From DAMCAP01 sp964369265 (lineage in GTDB: Bacteria; Bacillota; Clostridia; Oscillospirales; Ruminococcaceae), in the NCBI GenBank assembly GCA_964369265.1, contig CAYJEV010000014.1, positions 1 to 30,021 of the forward strand: a stretch of DNA of 30,021 bases. The letters are read 5' to 3'. A program made the position numbers and the translations under genes. Below are positions 16,616 to 23,907 of this stretch, piece after piece (the stretch's first letter is position 1; every line of letters starts with the position of its first letter). The notes under the pieces are model-generated. The model saw nothing but the letters and a program-made list of their open reading frames with translations, was not told where the DNA came from and did not search any database.

Positions 16616-17119
16616 CTATTCACCTATATCCTTTATAAATGAGTCAATTAAGTTTTGATGATCACTTTCTGTGATATCTTTTTCAACAACCTTTGAAGCA
16701 AGCTCAACAGCAATTAAGCCTATCTCGCTCTTAACCTCATTCATTGCCTTAACCTTCTCAAGCTCAATTTCTTTAGCCGCACGCTTTGAAAGCTCTTGTG
16801 AAGCTGATTTAGCCTCATTTATAATCTCTTCAGCCTGCTCATTTGCTCTTTTCTTTGCTGCCGCAACAATATCAGATGCTTCAACTTTAGCCCCTTGTAG
16901 GCTTTCCTCATATTGCTTTTTAAGCTCAAGGGCTTCGTTGTTAGAAACCTCAGCAGCTTTTAGCTCATTTTCAACCGCACTAGCTCTATCATCAAGCACC
17001 TTTTTAACAGGTACGAATAAGAACTTTTTAAGCGCTAAGAAAAGTATAAGGGTATTAAGAAGCATAAAAACTAATGTCCAATCGACAGAAACGAATGGCA
17101 TAAAATCTCCTGCCTGCAT
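16616..17119 (-). CDS. atpF: F1Fo ATP synthase b subunit
   Basis: Peripheral-stalk subunit, 167 residues. There is one N-terminal membrane helix at about 9-31 (VDWTLVFMLLNTLILFLALKKF), then the conserved FVPVKKVLDDR and a long Ala/Glu/Lys-rich coiled coil to the C-terminus. This single-gene b form, without a b' partner, is usual for Firmicutes. The ATG at 17119 is preceded by AAAGGAGGTAACT, nearly a perfect anti-Shine-Dalgarno match. It lies 33 bases after atpE. Confidence 0.96.
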   Translation of the reverse strand: MQAGDFMPFVSVDWTLVFMLLNTLILFLALKKFLFVPVKKVLDDRASAVENELKAAEVSNNEALELKKQYEESLQGAKVEASDIVAAAKKRANEQAEEIINEAKSASQELSKRAAKEIELEKVKAMNEVKSEIGLIAVELASKVVEKDITESDHQNLIDSFIKDIGE

Positions 17120-17152
17120 AGTTACCTCCTTTCGGGAATTTGCCTATAAATT

Positions 17153-17407
17153 TTAAAGCTGTCCAACAAATGGATTAACAAACAGTAGGATAAGAGCAAC
17201 AACGAGACCATAGATACCAGTTGACTCTGCAACAGCACAACCAAGAAGCATAGTTCTTGTAATATCAGATTGAGCCTCAGGTTGTCTACCAACAGCCTCA
17301 GTAGCCTTACCTGCTGCGTAACCTTGACCAATACCAGGTCCAATACCTGCTATCATCGCTAAACCTGCACCAATAGCTGATGCTGCTAAAACAATTGCCT
17401 TTTCCAT
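17153..17407 (-). CDS. atpE: F1Fo ATP synthase c subunit with Na+-binding signature
   Basis: Proteolipid that forms the rotor ring; 84 residues in two membrane helices with the polar loop GRQPEA. The ion-carrying acid is Glu61 in helix 2. The flanking residues Gln28, Val59, Glu61, Ser62, Thr63 and Tyr66 match, at a constant offset of four, the Na+ site of the Ilyobacter tartaricus ring (Q32, V63, E65, S66, T67, Y70). Na+ coupling is therefore likely; this is inference from residues, not proof. An in-frame ATG at 17422 overlaps the ribosome site itself; GGAGG lies 8 bases before 17407, which I take as the start. A 93-base spacer with two hairpins separates it from atpB. Confidence 0.95.
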   Translation of the reverse strand: MEKAIVLAASAIGAGLAMIAGIGPGIGQGYAAGKATEAVGRQPEAQSDITRTMLLGCAVAESTGIYGLVVALILLFVNPFVGQL

Positions 17408-17441
17408 AAAAAAATCCTCCATAAAATTTTAATAACTTGAT

Positions 17442-17486
17442 ATTACTACATATGTAGTAAATTTAAAATCTAAGTTCTCTTAGATT
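17442..17486 (-). promoter_or_regulatory. Double hairpin ahead of atpE
   Basis: Inside the operon, between the atpB stop (17501) and the atpE start (17407), there are two perfect inverted repeats. One is an 18-base palindrome TTACTACAT/ATGTAGTAA (17442-17459). The other is AATCTAAG-TTCT-CTTAGATT (17467-17486). Neither is followed by a T tract, so they do not look like terminators. They could be processing or stability elements that raise atpE mRNA, since many c subunits are needed per enzyme; this role is inferred. Confidence 0.6.
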
Positions 17487-17500
17487 AAAGGAACATATTA

Positions 17501-18196
17501 CTATTCCATACCACCAGAAACAAAAACCATAGTAAGCATACTAAAGATAAATGCTTGCAGGCCAGCAGTGAACACATCAAAGTAGATGGATAGTAGAGCA
17601 GGTAAGCCTAGTTGTAGGAACGGTATAGGCAAACCAATCATAAAAGATATAGACGCAAGACCCTCATAAAGCAGTGATGTGATAGCGATACCAGCAGCTA
17701 TATTACCGAAGTGACGGAATAATAGCGAAATAGGTGTCGCAAGTTCGCTGACAATGTTTAGTGGAGTTATAAGTGCCATTGGTTGAGTAAACTTTTTAAG
17801 CCAACCAGTGAACCCCATAGTTTTAATGCCAAAGAACTGAATCATACCAAATGTAATAAGAGCCCAACAAGCGGTGGTATTAATATCACCTGTTGGCGGT
17901 CTAAACCCGAGCATACTCATAATGCTACAAGTTAAAGAAAAGAAGAAAAGAGTGCCTATATAAGGCGCAAACCCTAAGTTCTTTTTGCCCATAGTATCGC
18001 CGACCATGTTATAAACGGTTGAAACAACCATTTCCACAGCAGCTTGCTTTCTGTCTGGAACCATCTTCAAATTACGAGTGAAATAAATTGATACACCAAT
18101 AATAAATGCCATAGCCAGCCAAGCATTAACGACAGTTTCGGTGATCGGAATTCCTCCCAAAATTGGAATGACCCAAATTATTTGCGGACCAGTCAA
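17501..18196 (-). CDS. atpB: F1Fo ATP synthase a subunit
   Basis: Membrane stator subunit that carries the ion half-channels; 231 residues with about five or six helices. The essential arginine is in ISLLFRHFGNIAAG. Other conserved blocks are FRPPTGDINTT, NIVSELATPISL and VFTAGLQAFIFSMLTMVF. The start is TTG at 18194-18196, immediately after the TAA of the preceding gene. A GGGGGAAG ribosome site inside that gene's end implies coupled translation. Confidence 0.96.
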   Translation of the reverse strand: MTGPQIIWVIPILGGIPITETVVNAWLAMAFIIGVSIYFTRNLKMVPDRKQAAVEMVVSTVYNMVGDTMGKKNLGFAPYIGTLFFFSLTCSIMSMLGFRPPTGDINTTACWALITFGMIQFFGIKTMGFTGWLKKFTQPMALITPLNIVSELATPISLLFRHFGNIAAGIAITSLLYEGLASISFMIGLPIPFLQLGLPALLSIYFDVFTAGLQAFIFSMLTMVFVSGGME

Positions 18197-18574
18197 TTAA
18201 CTTCCCCCTTTCTTTCGTTTTAGAAGACTAAGGTAAATTGCGACGCGGGGATAAAACAGCGGCAAAACAAAGCCTACCAAACTGATGTGCGGAGCATTTG
18301 CAACCGCATAGAAGACTACAGCAATGAAAGCCATGCGAAAAAAATATCCGCCAACCATCTTGCCAACAGCGCTCTTCTCAGAACCACCAATAGAAGTTTC
18401 TGTGCTATAACCAAGCATCATAAACTCAGTAAAAACAACAATAATTCCAGCGATGTTCCCAAGGATTGTGGCTGACAAATCTCCCTCAAAATAAAAAGAA
18501 AGCCCAAATCCCAGTATAACAATACCTAAAAGTAGATATCGAATTTTAAACAGTTCTTCAAGCATAATCTTCAT
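18197..18574 (-). CDS. ATP synthase subunit I-like membrane protein
   Basis: A 125-residue protein with four hydrophobic segments (about 10-28, 34-54, 74-92 and 97-117) and a basic C-terminus RKKGG. Position just ahead of atpB and overall shape fit AtpI, which helps assembly of the c ring in some bacteria, including Na+ types. Sequence similarity in this family is low, so the call leans on context. The ATG at 18574 overlaps the upstream stop as ATGA, so translation is coupled. Confidence 0.75.
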   Translation of the reverse strand: MKIMLEELFKIRYLLLGIVILGFGLSFYFEGDLSATILGNIAGIIVVFTEFMMLGYSTETSIGGSEKSAVGKMVGGYFFRMAFIAVVFYAVANAPHISLVGFVLPLFYPRVAIYLSLLKRKKGGS

Positions 18575-18822
18575 ATTTTTCTATTGTCCTCACTTTTTTT
18601 AGCCTCAGATAGCATATAACCAACAAACCTTTTAACTGTTGGAATACAAGTTAAAAGGCCCAGAATAATAGCTATAAGAGATATCCAGTTTCCAAAGCCA
18701 TAATTCTCTTTGAGATATTCAGCCGAAAGCACAAAAAATACAATTGGAAGAATTAAAGATAATCCAAATTGACTTAAATGAGTAAAGTTTTTAAACATAT
18801 TGAAATTCTCTTTTCTGTTCAA
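18571..18822 (-). CDS. AtpZ/AtpI-type small membrane protein, first gene of atp operon
   Basis: An 83-residue protein with two hydrophobic helices (about 17-35 and 45-62) and charged ends. The motif FGLSLILPIVFFVLSAEYLK, then a short FGNW turn and a second helix, fits the AtpZ family of F1Fo-associated proteins that often precedes atpI and atpB. I chose the TTG start at 18822 because GAGGGAGG (18831-18838) is 8 bases upstream. The alternative ATG at 18798 has only a weak site. It is the first gene after the operon promoter. Confidence 0.75.
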   Translation of the reverse strand: MNRKENFNMFKNFTHLSQFGLSLILPIVFFVLSAEYLKENYGFGNWISLIAIILGLLTCIPTVKRFVGYMLSEAKKSEDNRKI

Positions 18823-18894
18823 AACAACTACCTCCCTCTGAACTTTAACAAGCTAAATTAAATGACTTGTGAAACTTTTCGCAATTTCATATAT

Positions 18895-18924
18895 ATTATA
18901 GCATAATCAAACCATAAAAATCAA
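18895..18924 (-). promoter_or_regulatory. Promoter of the atp operon
   Basis: On the minus strand, a perfect TATAAT (18895-18900) carries an extended -10 TG at 18902-18903. TTGATT (18919-18924) lies 18 bases upstream as the -35 box. The implied start near 18888 gives a leader of about 65 bases. A strong constitutive-looking promoter suits the operon. Confidence 0.78.
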
Positions 18925-19157
18925 TATGATTTTGGAAAGTTTAGGCTTTGTTACGAAATTTTGTACAATTAAGATACTTTATCGAAAAATGTTGTAATAT
19001 AAATTGAAACTTACATCATTTGTCTTAAATCGTCATATTAGTTGCTAAAAAATTATTTGTAGCAGTGCAAAATTCATAATAAATAAAAGGGTTTTTTAAG
19101 CATAAAATCAAAAATAATAAAAAACACCTAAATATTTGTAAATATATTGAATTGCTA

Positions 19158-19186
19158 TTGCAGATATAATGTTATTGTAGTACAAT
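19158..19186 (+). promoter_or_regulatory. Promoter and palindrome upstream of the amidohydrolase pair
   Basis: TTGCAG (19158-19163), a 17-base spacer and TACAAT (19181-19186) form a plausible promoter. The -10 box is half of a perfect 6-1-6 palindrome ATTGTA-G-TACAAT (19174-19186), so a repressor bound there would block transcription. An alternative TATAAT at 19165-19170 lacks a well-spaced -35 box. Confidence 0.5.
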
Positions 19187-19221
19187 AAAACAAAATATAA
19201 AAATAAAGGAGCATTTTGAAC

Positions 19222-20385
19222 ATGATATTTATCAAAAATGGTTTTGTGAAAACAATTACCGCAGGCGACATTGAGCAAGGTTGCATTTTGCTAGAAAATG
19301 GCAAGATTACTAAGATAGGCAAAAACCTAGAAGCACCAGCTGGTGCGAAGGTGATTGATGCTGCTGGCTGCTTAGTTACTCCTGGTTTTGTAGATGGTCA
19401 CTCACACATCGGTATTGGCGAGGACGCTATCAGATTTGAGGGAATGGACTATAATGAAATAACTGACCCAATAACTCCGCATATGAGAGGTATTGATGGT
19501 ATTAAGCCTGTTGATGAGGGCTTTAGAGAGGCTAAGATGGGCGGCGTTACAACTGCTGCTATCGGACCTGGTTCTGCTAATGTAATTGGCGGTACTTTCT
19601 CTGTATTAAAACTATACGGCGACATTGTTGACGAGATGGTTATCAATGGCGAGATGGCTATGAAATGTGCTTTAGGTGAAAATCCAAAGTTCTGTTATGG
19701 TCAAAAAGGAAAGTCTTGTGTTACAAGAATGGGCATTGCTTCTGTATTTAGAGATGCTTTATCCAAAGCTAAGGAATATTATGAGGCTAAAAAAGCTGGA
19801 GAAGAAGATCCATCCAAGAATCCAAAATTTGATATGAAGATGGAAGCTTTAATTCCTGTAATTAAAAAGGAAATTCCTCTAAAAATCCATGCTCACCAAG
19901 TTGACGATATTCAAACTGCAATTAGAATTGCAAAGGAATTTGATGTTAATTTCACAATCGAACACTGTACTGATGGCCATTTAATCGCTGATTATATTGC
20001 TAAGAGCGGCGTTCAAGGTGTATTTTGCGGCCCAACACTAGGCAGCAAAACTAAGTATGAGCTTAAGAATAAGTGCTTTGAAACTCCTGGTGTATTAGCT
20101 AAGGCTGGTGTAAAAGTATGTATTATTGTTGATGCTCCAGTTATTCCTCAAAAATATCTTGCTATGCATGCTGGATATGCTGTTAAGGCTGGAATGCCAG
20201 AGGAAGAGGCATGGAAGGCGATTACTATTAACCCAGCAGAGGTTATCGGTGTTGCTGATAGAGTTGGTAGCTTAGAGGTTGGTAAGGATGCAGACGTTGT
20301 TATACATAAGGGCAATCCTATGACTGACATTAACGCAACTGTACTATACACAATCATAGATGGCGAAATCCGCTACGAGAAGTAG
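19222..20385 (+). CDS. Metal-dependent amidohydrolase (imidazolonepropionase-related), copy 1
   Basis: A 387-residue enzyme of the amidohydrolase superfamily, COG1228-like, presumably cytosolic. It begins with the usual small beta domain (MIFIKNGFVKTI, GKITKIGKNL, VIDAAGCLVTPGFVDGHSH) and returns to it at the C-terminus (VGSLEVGKDADVVI). Metal-site candidates are HSH in VDGHSHIG, HAH near residue 224, the His in IEHCTDGH and the Asp in VDAPVIP. The substrate cannot be deduced; cyclic amides or peptide-like amides are possible. A TTG at 19216 is in frame, but ATG 19222 is better spaced from AAAGGAG and aligns with the start of the paralog downstream. The pair is co-directional with a 12-base gap. 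Confidence 0.9.
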   Translation: MIFIKNGFVKTITAGDIEQGCILLENGKITKIGKNLEAPAGAKVIDAAGCLVTPGFVDGHSHIGIGEDAIRFEGMDYNEITDPITPHMRGIDGIKPVDEGFREAKMGGVTTAAIGPGSANVIGGTFSVLKLYGDIVDEMVINGEMAMKCALGENPKFCYGQKGKSCVTRMGIASVFRDALSKAKEYYEAKKAGEEDPSKNPKFDMKMEALIPVIKKEIPLKIHAHQVDDIQTAIRIAKEFDVNFTIEHCTDGHLIADYIAKSGVQGVFCGPTLGSKTKYELKNKCFETPGVLAKAGVKVCIIVDAPVIPQKYLAMHAGYAVKAGMPEEEAWKAITINPAEVIGVADRVGSLEVGKDADVVIHKGNPMTDINATVLYTIIDGEIRYEK

Positions 20386-20397
20386 GAGGAGGGCATT

Positions 20398-21573
20398 ATG
20401 ATATTTATTAAAAACGGTCTGCTTAAAACAATGGCAGGAGAGGATTATGTTGGTAATCTTCTAATTGAAGATAATAAAATTAAGGCTATTGGCAAAGACA
20501 TCGTTGCTCCAGAGGGCGCAAAGGTTGTTGATGCTTCTGGTTGCCTTGTAACTCCAGGTATTGTTGATGGTCACTCACATTTAGGTATGTGGCTTGAGAG
20601 CATTAGATTTGAGGGAAGCAATGGTAATGAAACATCCGATCCTATAACTCCACAAGTTAGGGCGCTTGACAGCTTTAACCCAACATCTGAATGCATTACT
20701 GAAGCGCTTGATGCTGGTGTTACAACTGTGTGTATCTGCCCTGGTTCTGCGAATGTATTTGGTGGAAGTTGTAGTGTAATTAAGCTTGTTGGCGATTGTA
20801 TCGATGATATGATTATCAGTAAGGATATGGCTATGAAATGTGCATTTGGTGAAAATCCAAAGTTCTTTTATGGTTCTAACGACAAAGCTCCAATGACTCG
20901 TATGGGTCAGGTTGCTATGATGAGAGAGATGCTTTTTAAGGCTAAGGAATATGATGAGCTAAAGAAGCTTGGCGAAACTGATCCAAAGAAAACTCCAAAA
21001 TTTGATTCTAAGCTTGAGGCTCTGCTTCCAGTTGTTAGAAAAGAAATCCATCTAAAGGCTCATGCTCATAGACATGAAGATATTCTAAATATGATGCGTG
21101 TTGCAAAAGAGTTTGATGTTAAGTTTACAATTGAGCATTGCACTGAGGGCTGGATGATAGCTGAGTATCTTGCAAAAGAAGGTGTTGAAGCTTTCTTAGG
21201 ACCTCTAGCTCCATTCTCCAAAACTAAGTATGAGTCAAGAAACAGAAACCTTGAAGCGCCAGCTATCTTAAATAAGGCTGGAATGAAGTTTGGTTTAACT
21301 GTTGATGCTCCTGTAATTCCAGCAAACTATCTATTATTACAAGCTGGTTTACTAGTAAAAGAAGGCTTAGATGAGCAAGAGGCATGGAAGTCTGTAACTA
21401 TCAATCCTGCTGAGATAATTGGTGTTGGCGATAGACTAGGCAGCCTTGAAGTTGGCAAAGATGCTGATGTGGTTGTGTATTGCGGAAACCCAATGACTGA
21501 TATTAGCGCTCACACAAGATGTGTAATCGTTGATGGCAAGATAGTTAAAGCTTGCCCATCCTGTGTTGGCTAA
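20398..21573 (+). CDS. Metal-dependent amidohydrolase, copy 2
   Basis: A 391-residue paralog of the gene before it, about half identical by eye, with the same MIFIKNG start and the same VDGHSH, HAH, EHC and VDAPVIP landmarks. It differs near the pocket: IEHCTEGW replaces IEHCTDGH, and FLGPLAPFSKTKYE replaces FCGPTLGSKTKYE. The two copies therefore probably act on different substrates, or form a mixed oligomer. The strong ribosome site GGAGGAGGG lies in the 12-base gap after copy 1, so both are on one transcript. The C-terminus adds a short KACPSCVG tail with two cysteines that copy 1 lacks. Confidence 0.9.
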   Translation: MIFIKNGLLKTMAGEDYVGNLLIEDNKIKAIGKDIVAPEGAKVVDASGCLVTPGIVDGHSHLGMWLESIRFEGSNGNETSDPITPQVRALDSFNPTSECITEALDAGVTTVCICPGSANVFGGSCSVIKLVGDCIDDMIISKDMAMKCAFGENPKFFYGSNDKAPMTRMGQVAMMREMLFKAKEYDELKKLGETDPKKTPKFDSKLEALLPVVRKEIHLKAHAHRHEDILNMMRVAKEFDVKFTIEHCTEGWMIAEYLAKEGVEAFLGPLAPFSKTKYESRNRNLEAPAILNKAGMKFGLTVDAPVIPANYLLLQAGLLVKEGLDEQEAWKSVTINPAEIIGVGDRLGSLEVGKDADVVVYCGNPMTDISAHTRCVIVDGKIVKACPSCVG

Positions 21574-21591
21574 TCTTAATAAAAAATACAA

Positions 21592-21626
21592 ATAGGCTAT
21601 GGCGAACTTAAATCGCCATAGCCTAT
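21592..21626. terminator. Bidirectional terminator between amidohydrolases and fprA
   Basis: A perfect 14-bp inverted repeat ATAGGCTATGGCGA / TCGCCATAGCCTAT with a 7-base loop, followed on the plus strand by a T-rich tract (ATCTTTGTTGTTTT). It lies between convergent stops at 21573 and 21653 and can serve both. Confidence 0.88.
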
Positions 21627-21652
21627 ATCTTTGTTGTTTTAATAAAATATCC

Positions 21653-22858
21653 TTATTTATCAATAGAATTATAGATAAGTTCTGCTAGATTTTCAAGTTC
21701 TGAATAGTGATTATCCTTGATAGCGGACTTTAAGCTTATTGTATCACCTAAAATATTCATATTTTTCATAGACATAATAATTTCTTTCATTTGCTTTCCA
21801 GAAGTTGCTGCCCAGCTGCCATTTTCGATGATAGAAACTGTCTTGTTTTGCAGTCCATGAGCTTTAAAAACATGAAGAAGGTTATCCATATTGCAGAATA
21901 TACCAGCATTATATGTTACAGAAGCTAAAACAATGTGGCTACATCTAAATGCTTCAGAGAGAATATAAGAGGAATGTGTGTTAGAAACATCAAACATCTT
22001 TATATTTTTAACTCCTAAATCGCCAAGTTTATTTGCAACAATTTGTGCAGCTGTTTCTGTGTTTCCATAAATTGAGCCATAAGCTATTAGAACGCCATTA
22101 TCCTCAGCTTGATAGCTGCTCCATCTATTATATTTTTCGAGATACCAGCTAATATCCTCTCTCCAAACAGGTCCATGAAGCGGGCATATCATATTTATCT
22201 CAAGATTGCTTGCTTTCTTTAGCAACGCTTGCACCTGCACACCATATTTACCAACAATATTTGTATAGTATCTTCTAGCATCATCGAGCCAATCTCTTTT
22301 AAAATCGACTTCATCTGCGAAGATATTGCCATTTAATGCTCCAAATGTACCAAAGGCATCAGAAGAAAAGAGGATTTTATCTGTGCTATCATAGCAAACC
22401 ATAACTTCAGGCCAGTGAACCATTGGCGCCATAACAAAAGTAAGGTTATGTTTTCCAGTGGAGAGGTTATCTCCTTCAGATACTAAGTGTAGGTGCTTTT
22501 CGACTTCAAAATTAAAGAAATTGCATATCATATCTTTAGATTTTGTATTGCAAACAATTTTAGCCTCTGGATACTTTCTAGTAACACATTCTAGTGTTGC
22601 GCAGTGGTCAGGCTCGACATGCGTTACAACAATAAAATCTAGCGGTTTTTCACCGAGCAAATGGTCTAGATTGTCCATTAGTTGCCCTTGAACAGCGATA
22701 TCAACAGTATCAAAAAGAACTGTTTTATCATCAAGTAATAAATAGGAGTTGTAGGACATTCCAGTTGTTAGAGGGAATACATTTTCAAACAGAGCCAAAC
22801 GCCTATCGTTTGCCCCAACCCAAAACAAATCTTCTTTTATCTTCTTTGTAGCATGCAT
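21653..22858 (-). CDS. fprA: A-type flavodiiron protein (FprA)
   Basis: Cytosolic enzyme that reduces O2 to water and/or NO to N2O in anaerobes; 401 residues. The N-terminal metallo-beta-lactamase domain carries the diiron ligands His80, Glu82 and Asp84 (HVEPDH), His148 (MVHWPE), Asp167 (FSSDAFG) and His228 (CPLHGP). The C-terminal flavodoxin domain from about 255 has the FMN loop YGSIYGNTE. There is no rubredoxin or flavin-reductase extension, so it is class A and needs an outside electron donor. An upstream in-frame ATG (22915) would add 19 residues ahead of MHATKKIKED; I reject it because FprA proteins begin here and AAGGAAAGGA lies between the two. Single gene. Confidence 0.95.
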   Translation of the reverse strand: MHATKKIKEDLFWVGANDRRLALFENVFPLTTGMSYNSYLLLDDKTVLFDTVDIAVQGQLMDNLDHLLGEKPLDFIVVTHVEPDHCATLECVTRKYPEAKIVCNTKSKDMICNFFNFEVEKHLHLVSEGDNLSTGKHNLTFVMAPMVHWPEVMVCYDSTDKILFSSDAFGTFGALNGNIFADEVDFKRDWLDDARRYYTNIVGKYGVQVQALLKKASNLEINMICPLHGPVWREDISWYLEKYNRWSSYQAEDNGVLIAYGSIYGNTETAAQIVANKLGDLGVKNIKMFDVSNTHSSYILSEAFRCSHIVLASVTYNAGIFCNMDNLLHVFKAHGLQNKTVSIIENGSWAATSGKQMKEIIMSMKNMNILGDTISLKSAIKDNHYSELENLAELIYNSIDK

Positions 22859-22902
22859 AATTATGACCAATCCTTTCCTTAAAACCAAATAATCTCTAGC
22901 TT

Positions 22903-22915
22903 TTGCTATTAGCAA
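22903..22915 (-). promoter_or_regulatory. Palindrome in the fprA upstream region
   Basis: A perfect 6-1-6 inverted repeat TTGCTA-T-TAGCAA about 45 bases before the fprA start. It could be a leader hairpin or an operator for an oxygen- or redox-sensing regulator. I do not see a convincing -35/-10 pair for fprA around it. Confidence 0.35.
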
Positions 22916-23086
22916 TTTATTTATAAATACATTATATGACTATATTAGTATATATTGTTTTGAATTGCAAGCAATTATTTTTAAACTTATATGATATTAT
23001 ATGTATTTCTGTTTTGGTGTGGTAAATAGTTCTATTATTGGTGTGAAGTAAATATATTATACTAAGAATTTTTAGGAGGGAAAAAG

Positions 23087-23368
23087 ATGCAAGAAGAAAG
23101 AAAGAGAGTAATCAAAGGGCATAATGTGGAGATTATTGGAAGACGGCAGATAAATATTACAGGTATCAGCGATATTGATAGCTTTGATGAACAGTTAGTG
23201 GCGGTGTTTACAGAAGTAGGGGAGCTTATTGTGAGAGGGGATTCTCTACATATAATGAAAATAGATATTGAGGCTGGGGAAATAACTTTAGAAGGAAATT
23301 TACTAGGGCTTGAATACACTGATAACCTATCTCAAAAAAGCAGTTTATGGGAAAGAATTTTTCGTTAG
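23087..23368 (+). CDS. yabP: Sporulation protein YabP
   Basis: A 93-residue protein of the YabP family, needed for spore formation in Bacillus subtilis, where its gene sits with yabQ and divIC as here. Family features are the beta-rich pattern HNVEIIGRRQINITGI, DSFDEQLVAVFTEVGELIVRG (in parts: DSFDEQLV, TEVGELIVRG), GDSLHIMKIDIEAGEI and a final GLEY. The ATG follows TTAGGAGGGAAAAAG. A TATACT at 23058-23063 may be a -10 box, but the -35 match is poor, so another sigma factor is possible. Confidence 0.9.
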   Translation: MQEERKRVIKGHNVEIIGRRQINITGISDIDSFDEQLVAVFTEVGELIVRGDSLHIMKIDIEAGEITLEGNLLGLEYTDNLSQKSSLWERIFR

Positions 23369-23378
23369 GAGGAGATAG

Positions 23379-23858
23379 GTGGGAGAGAATATCATTTCAG
23401 CTCAACTCTATGTTTTTTTATATTCGCTTTTGCTAGGAGGGGCAGCTGGCTTATTCTATGATGTTTTTAGAGTGCTTAGAAGAGTTATATCTCATAGTTT
23501 CATCGCTATTGGGATTGAAGATTTCGCCTTCTTAGTTAGCTTTGCTGTAGTGAGCCTTAATTTTATGATAAGCGTACTAGATGGAAAGATACGTTCATTT
23601 ATTGTTATCGGAGAAATATTAGGGTGGCTATTATATTACCTAACTATTAGCAATTATTTTATGAAGCTTCTACTTTTGGCACTAGGGCTAATAAATAGTA
23701 TATTCAGCAACGTTTTGAAGCCAATTATAAGAGTTTTTTTATCGCCAATTATCCTTTTAGTTAAAAGTTTGTACAAATTTGAGGCGAAAATACAAAATTC
23801 GCTTAAAAAAACATTAAAAATATATAAAAAACGCTTGAAAAGACACTATAACTTATAG
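23379..23858 (+). CDS. yabQ: Spore cortex biosynthesis protein YabQ
   Basis: A 159-residue membrane protein of the YabQ family, required for cortex formation in B. subtilis and placed in the outer forespore membrane. It has about four hydrophobic segments. The first carries the typical LYSLLLGGAAGLFYDVFRVLRR, the second is near 45-65, and a very basic tail follows (KTLKIYKKRLKRHY). The start is GTG at 23379 after AGGAGGAGATAG. It directly follows yabP (10-base gap) and precedes divIC. Confidence 0.9.
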   Translation: MGENIISAQLYVFLYSLLLGGAAGLFYDVFRVLRRVISHSFIAIGIEDFAFLVSFAVVSLNFMISVLDGKIRSFIVIGEILGWLLYYLTISNYFMKLLLLALGLINSIFSNVLKPIIRVFLSPIILLVKSLYKFEAKIQNSLKKTLKIYKKRLKRHYNL

Positions 23859-23907
23859 TATAATATTACTACCTATCAAAATAATCTATGAAGAGGAGGT
23901 AGTAATA

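Larger units (their letters stand above)
18823..19215. other. Divergent intergenic region, atp operon / amidohydrolases
   Basis: This holds the leader and promoter of the atp operon (minus strand) and the promoter of the amidohydrolase pair (plus strand). The atp leader has two weak pairings, TGAAA/TTTCA (18869-18888) and ACAAG/CTTGT (18848-18870). A TTGTACAA palindrome lies at 18961-18968. The middle, about 18970-19140, is AT-rich with no gene or RNA that I can recognise. Confidence 0.5.

Noticed and set aside
16671..17156. 161-codon plus-strand frame opposite atpF
   Set aside because: Its Ser/Ala/Phe-rich sequence is the mirror of the Glu/Lys/Ala coiled coil of the b subunit; no ribosome site or family resemblance.
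17442..17486. Double hairpin read as an internal terminator of the atp operon
   Set aside because: No T tract follows either stem on the minus strand, and essential operon genes lie downstream without a new promoter that I can see.
22859..22915. 19-residue N-terminal extension of FprA from ATG 22915
   Set aside because: The extension is not part of the family, and a purine-rich ribosome site lies inside it, ahead of the internal ATG at 22858.
23040..23086. Sporulation sigma-E promoter for yabP
   Set aside because: A TATACT is present, but no convincing -35 or -10 match to the sigma-E or sigma-A pattern could be defined, so it is not listed as a feature.
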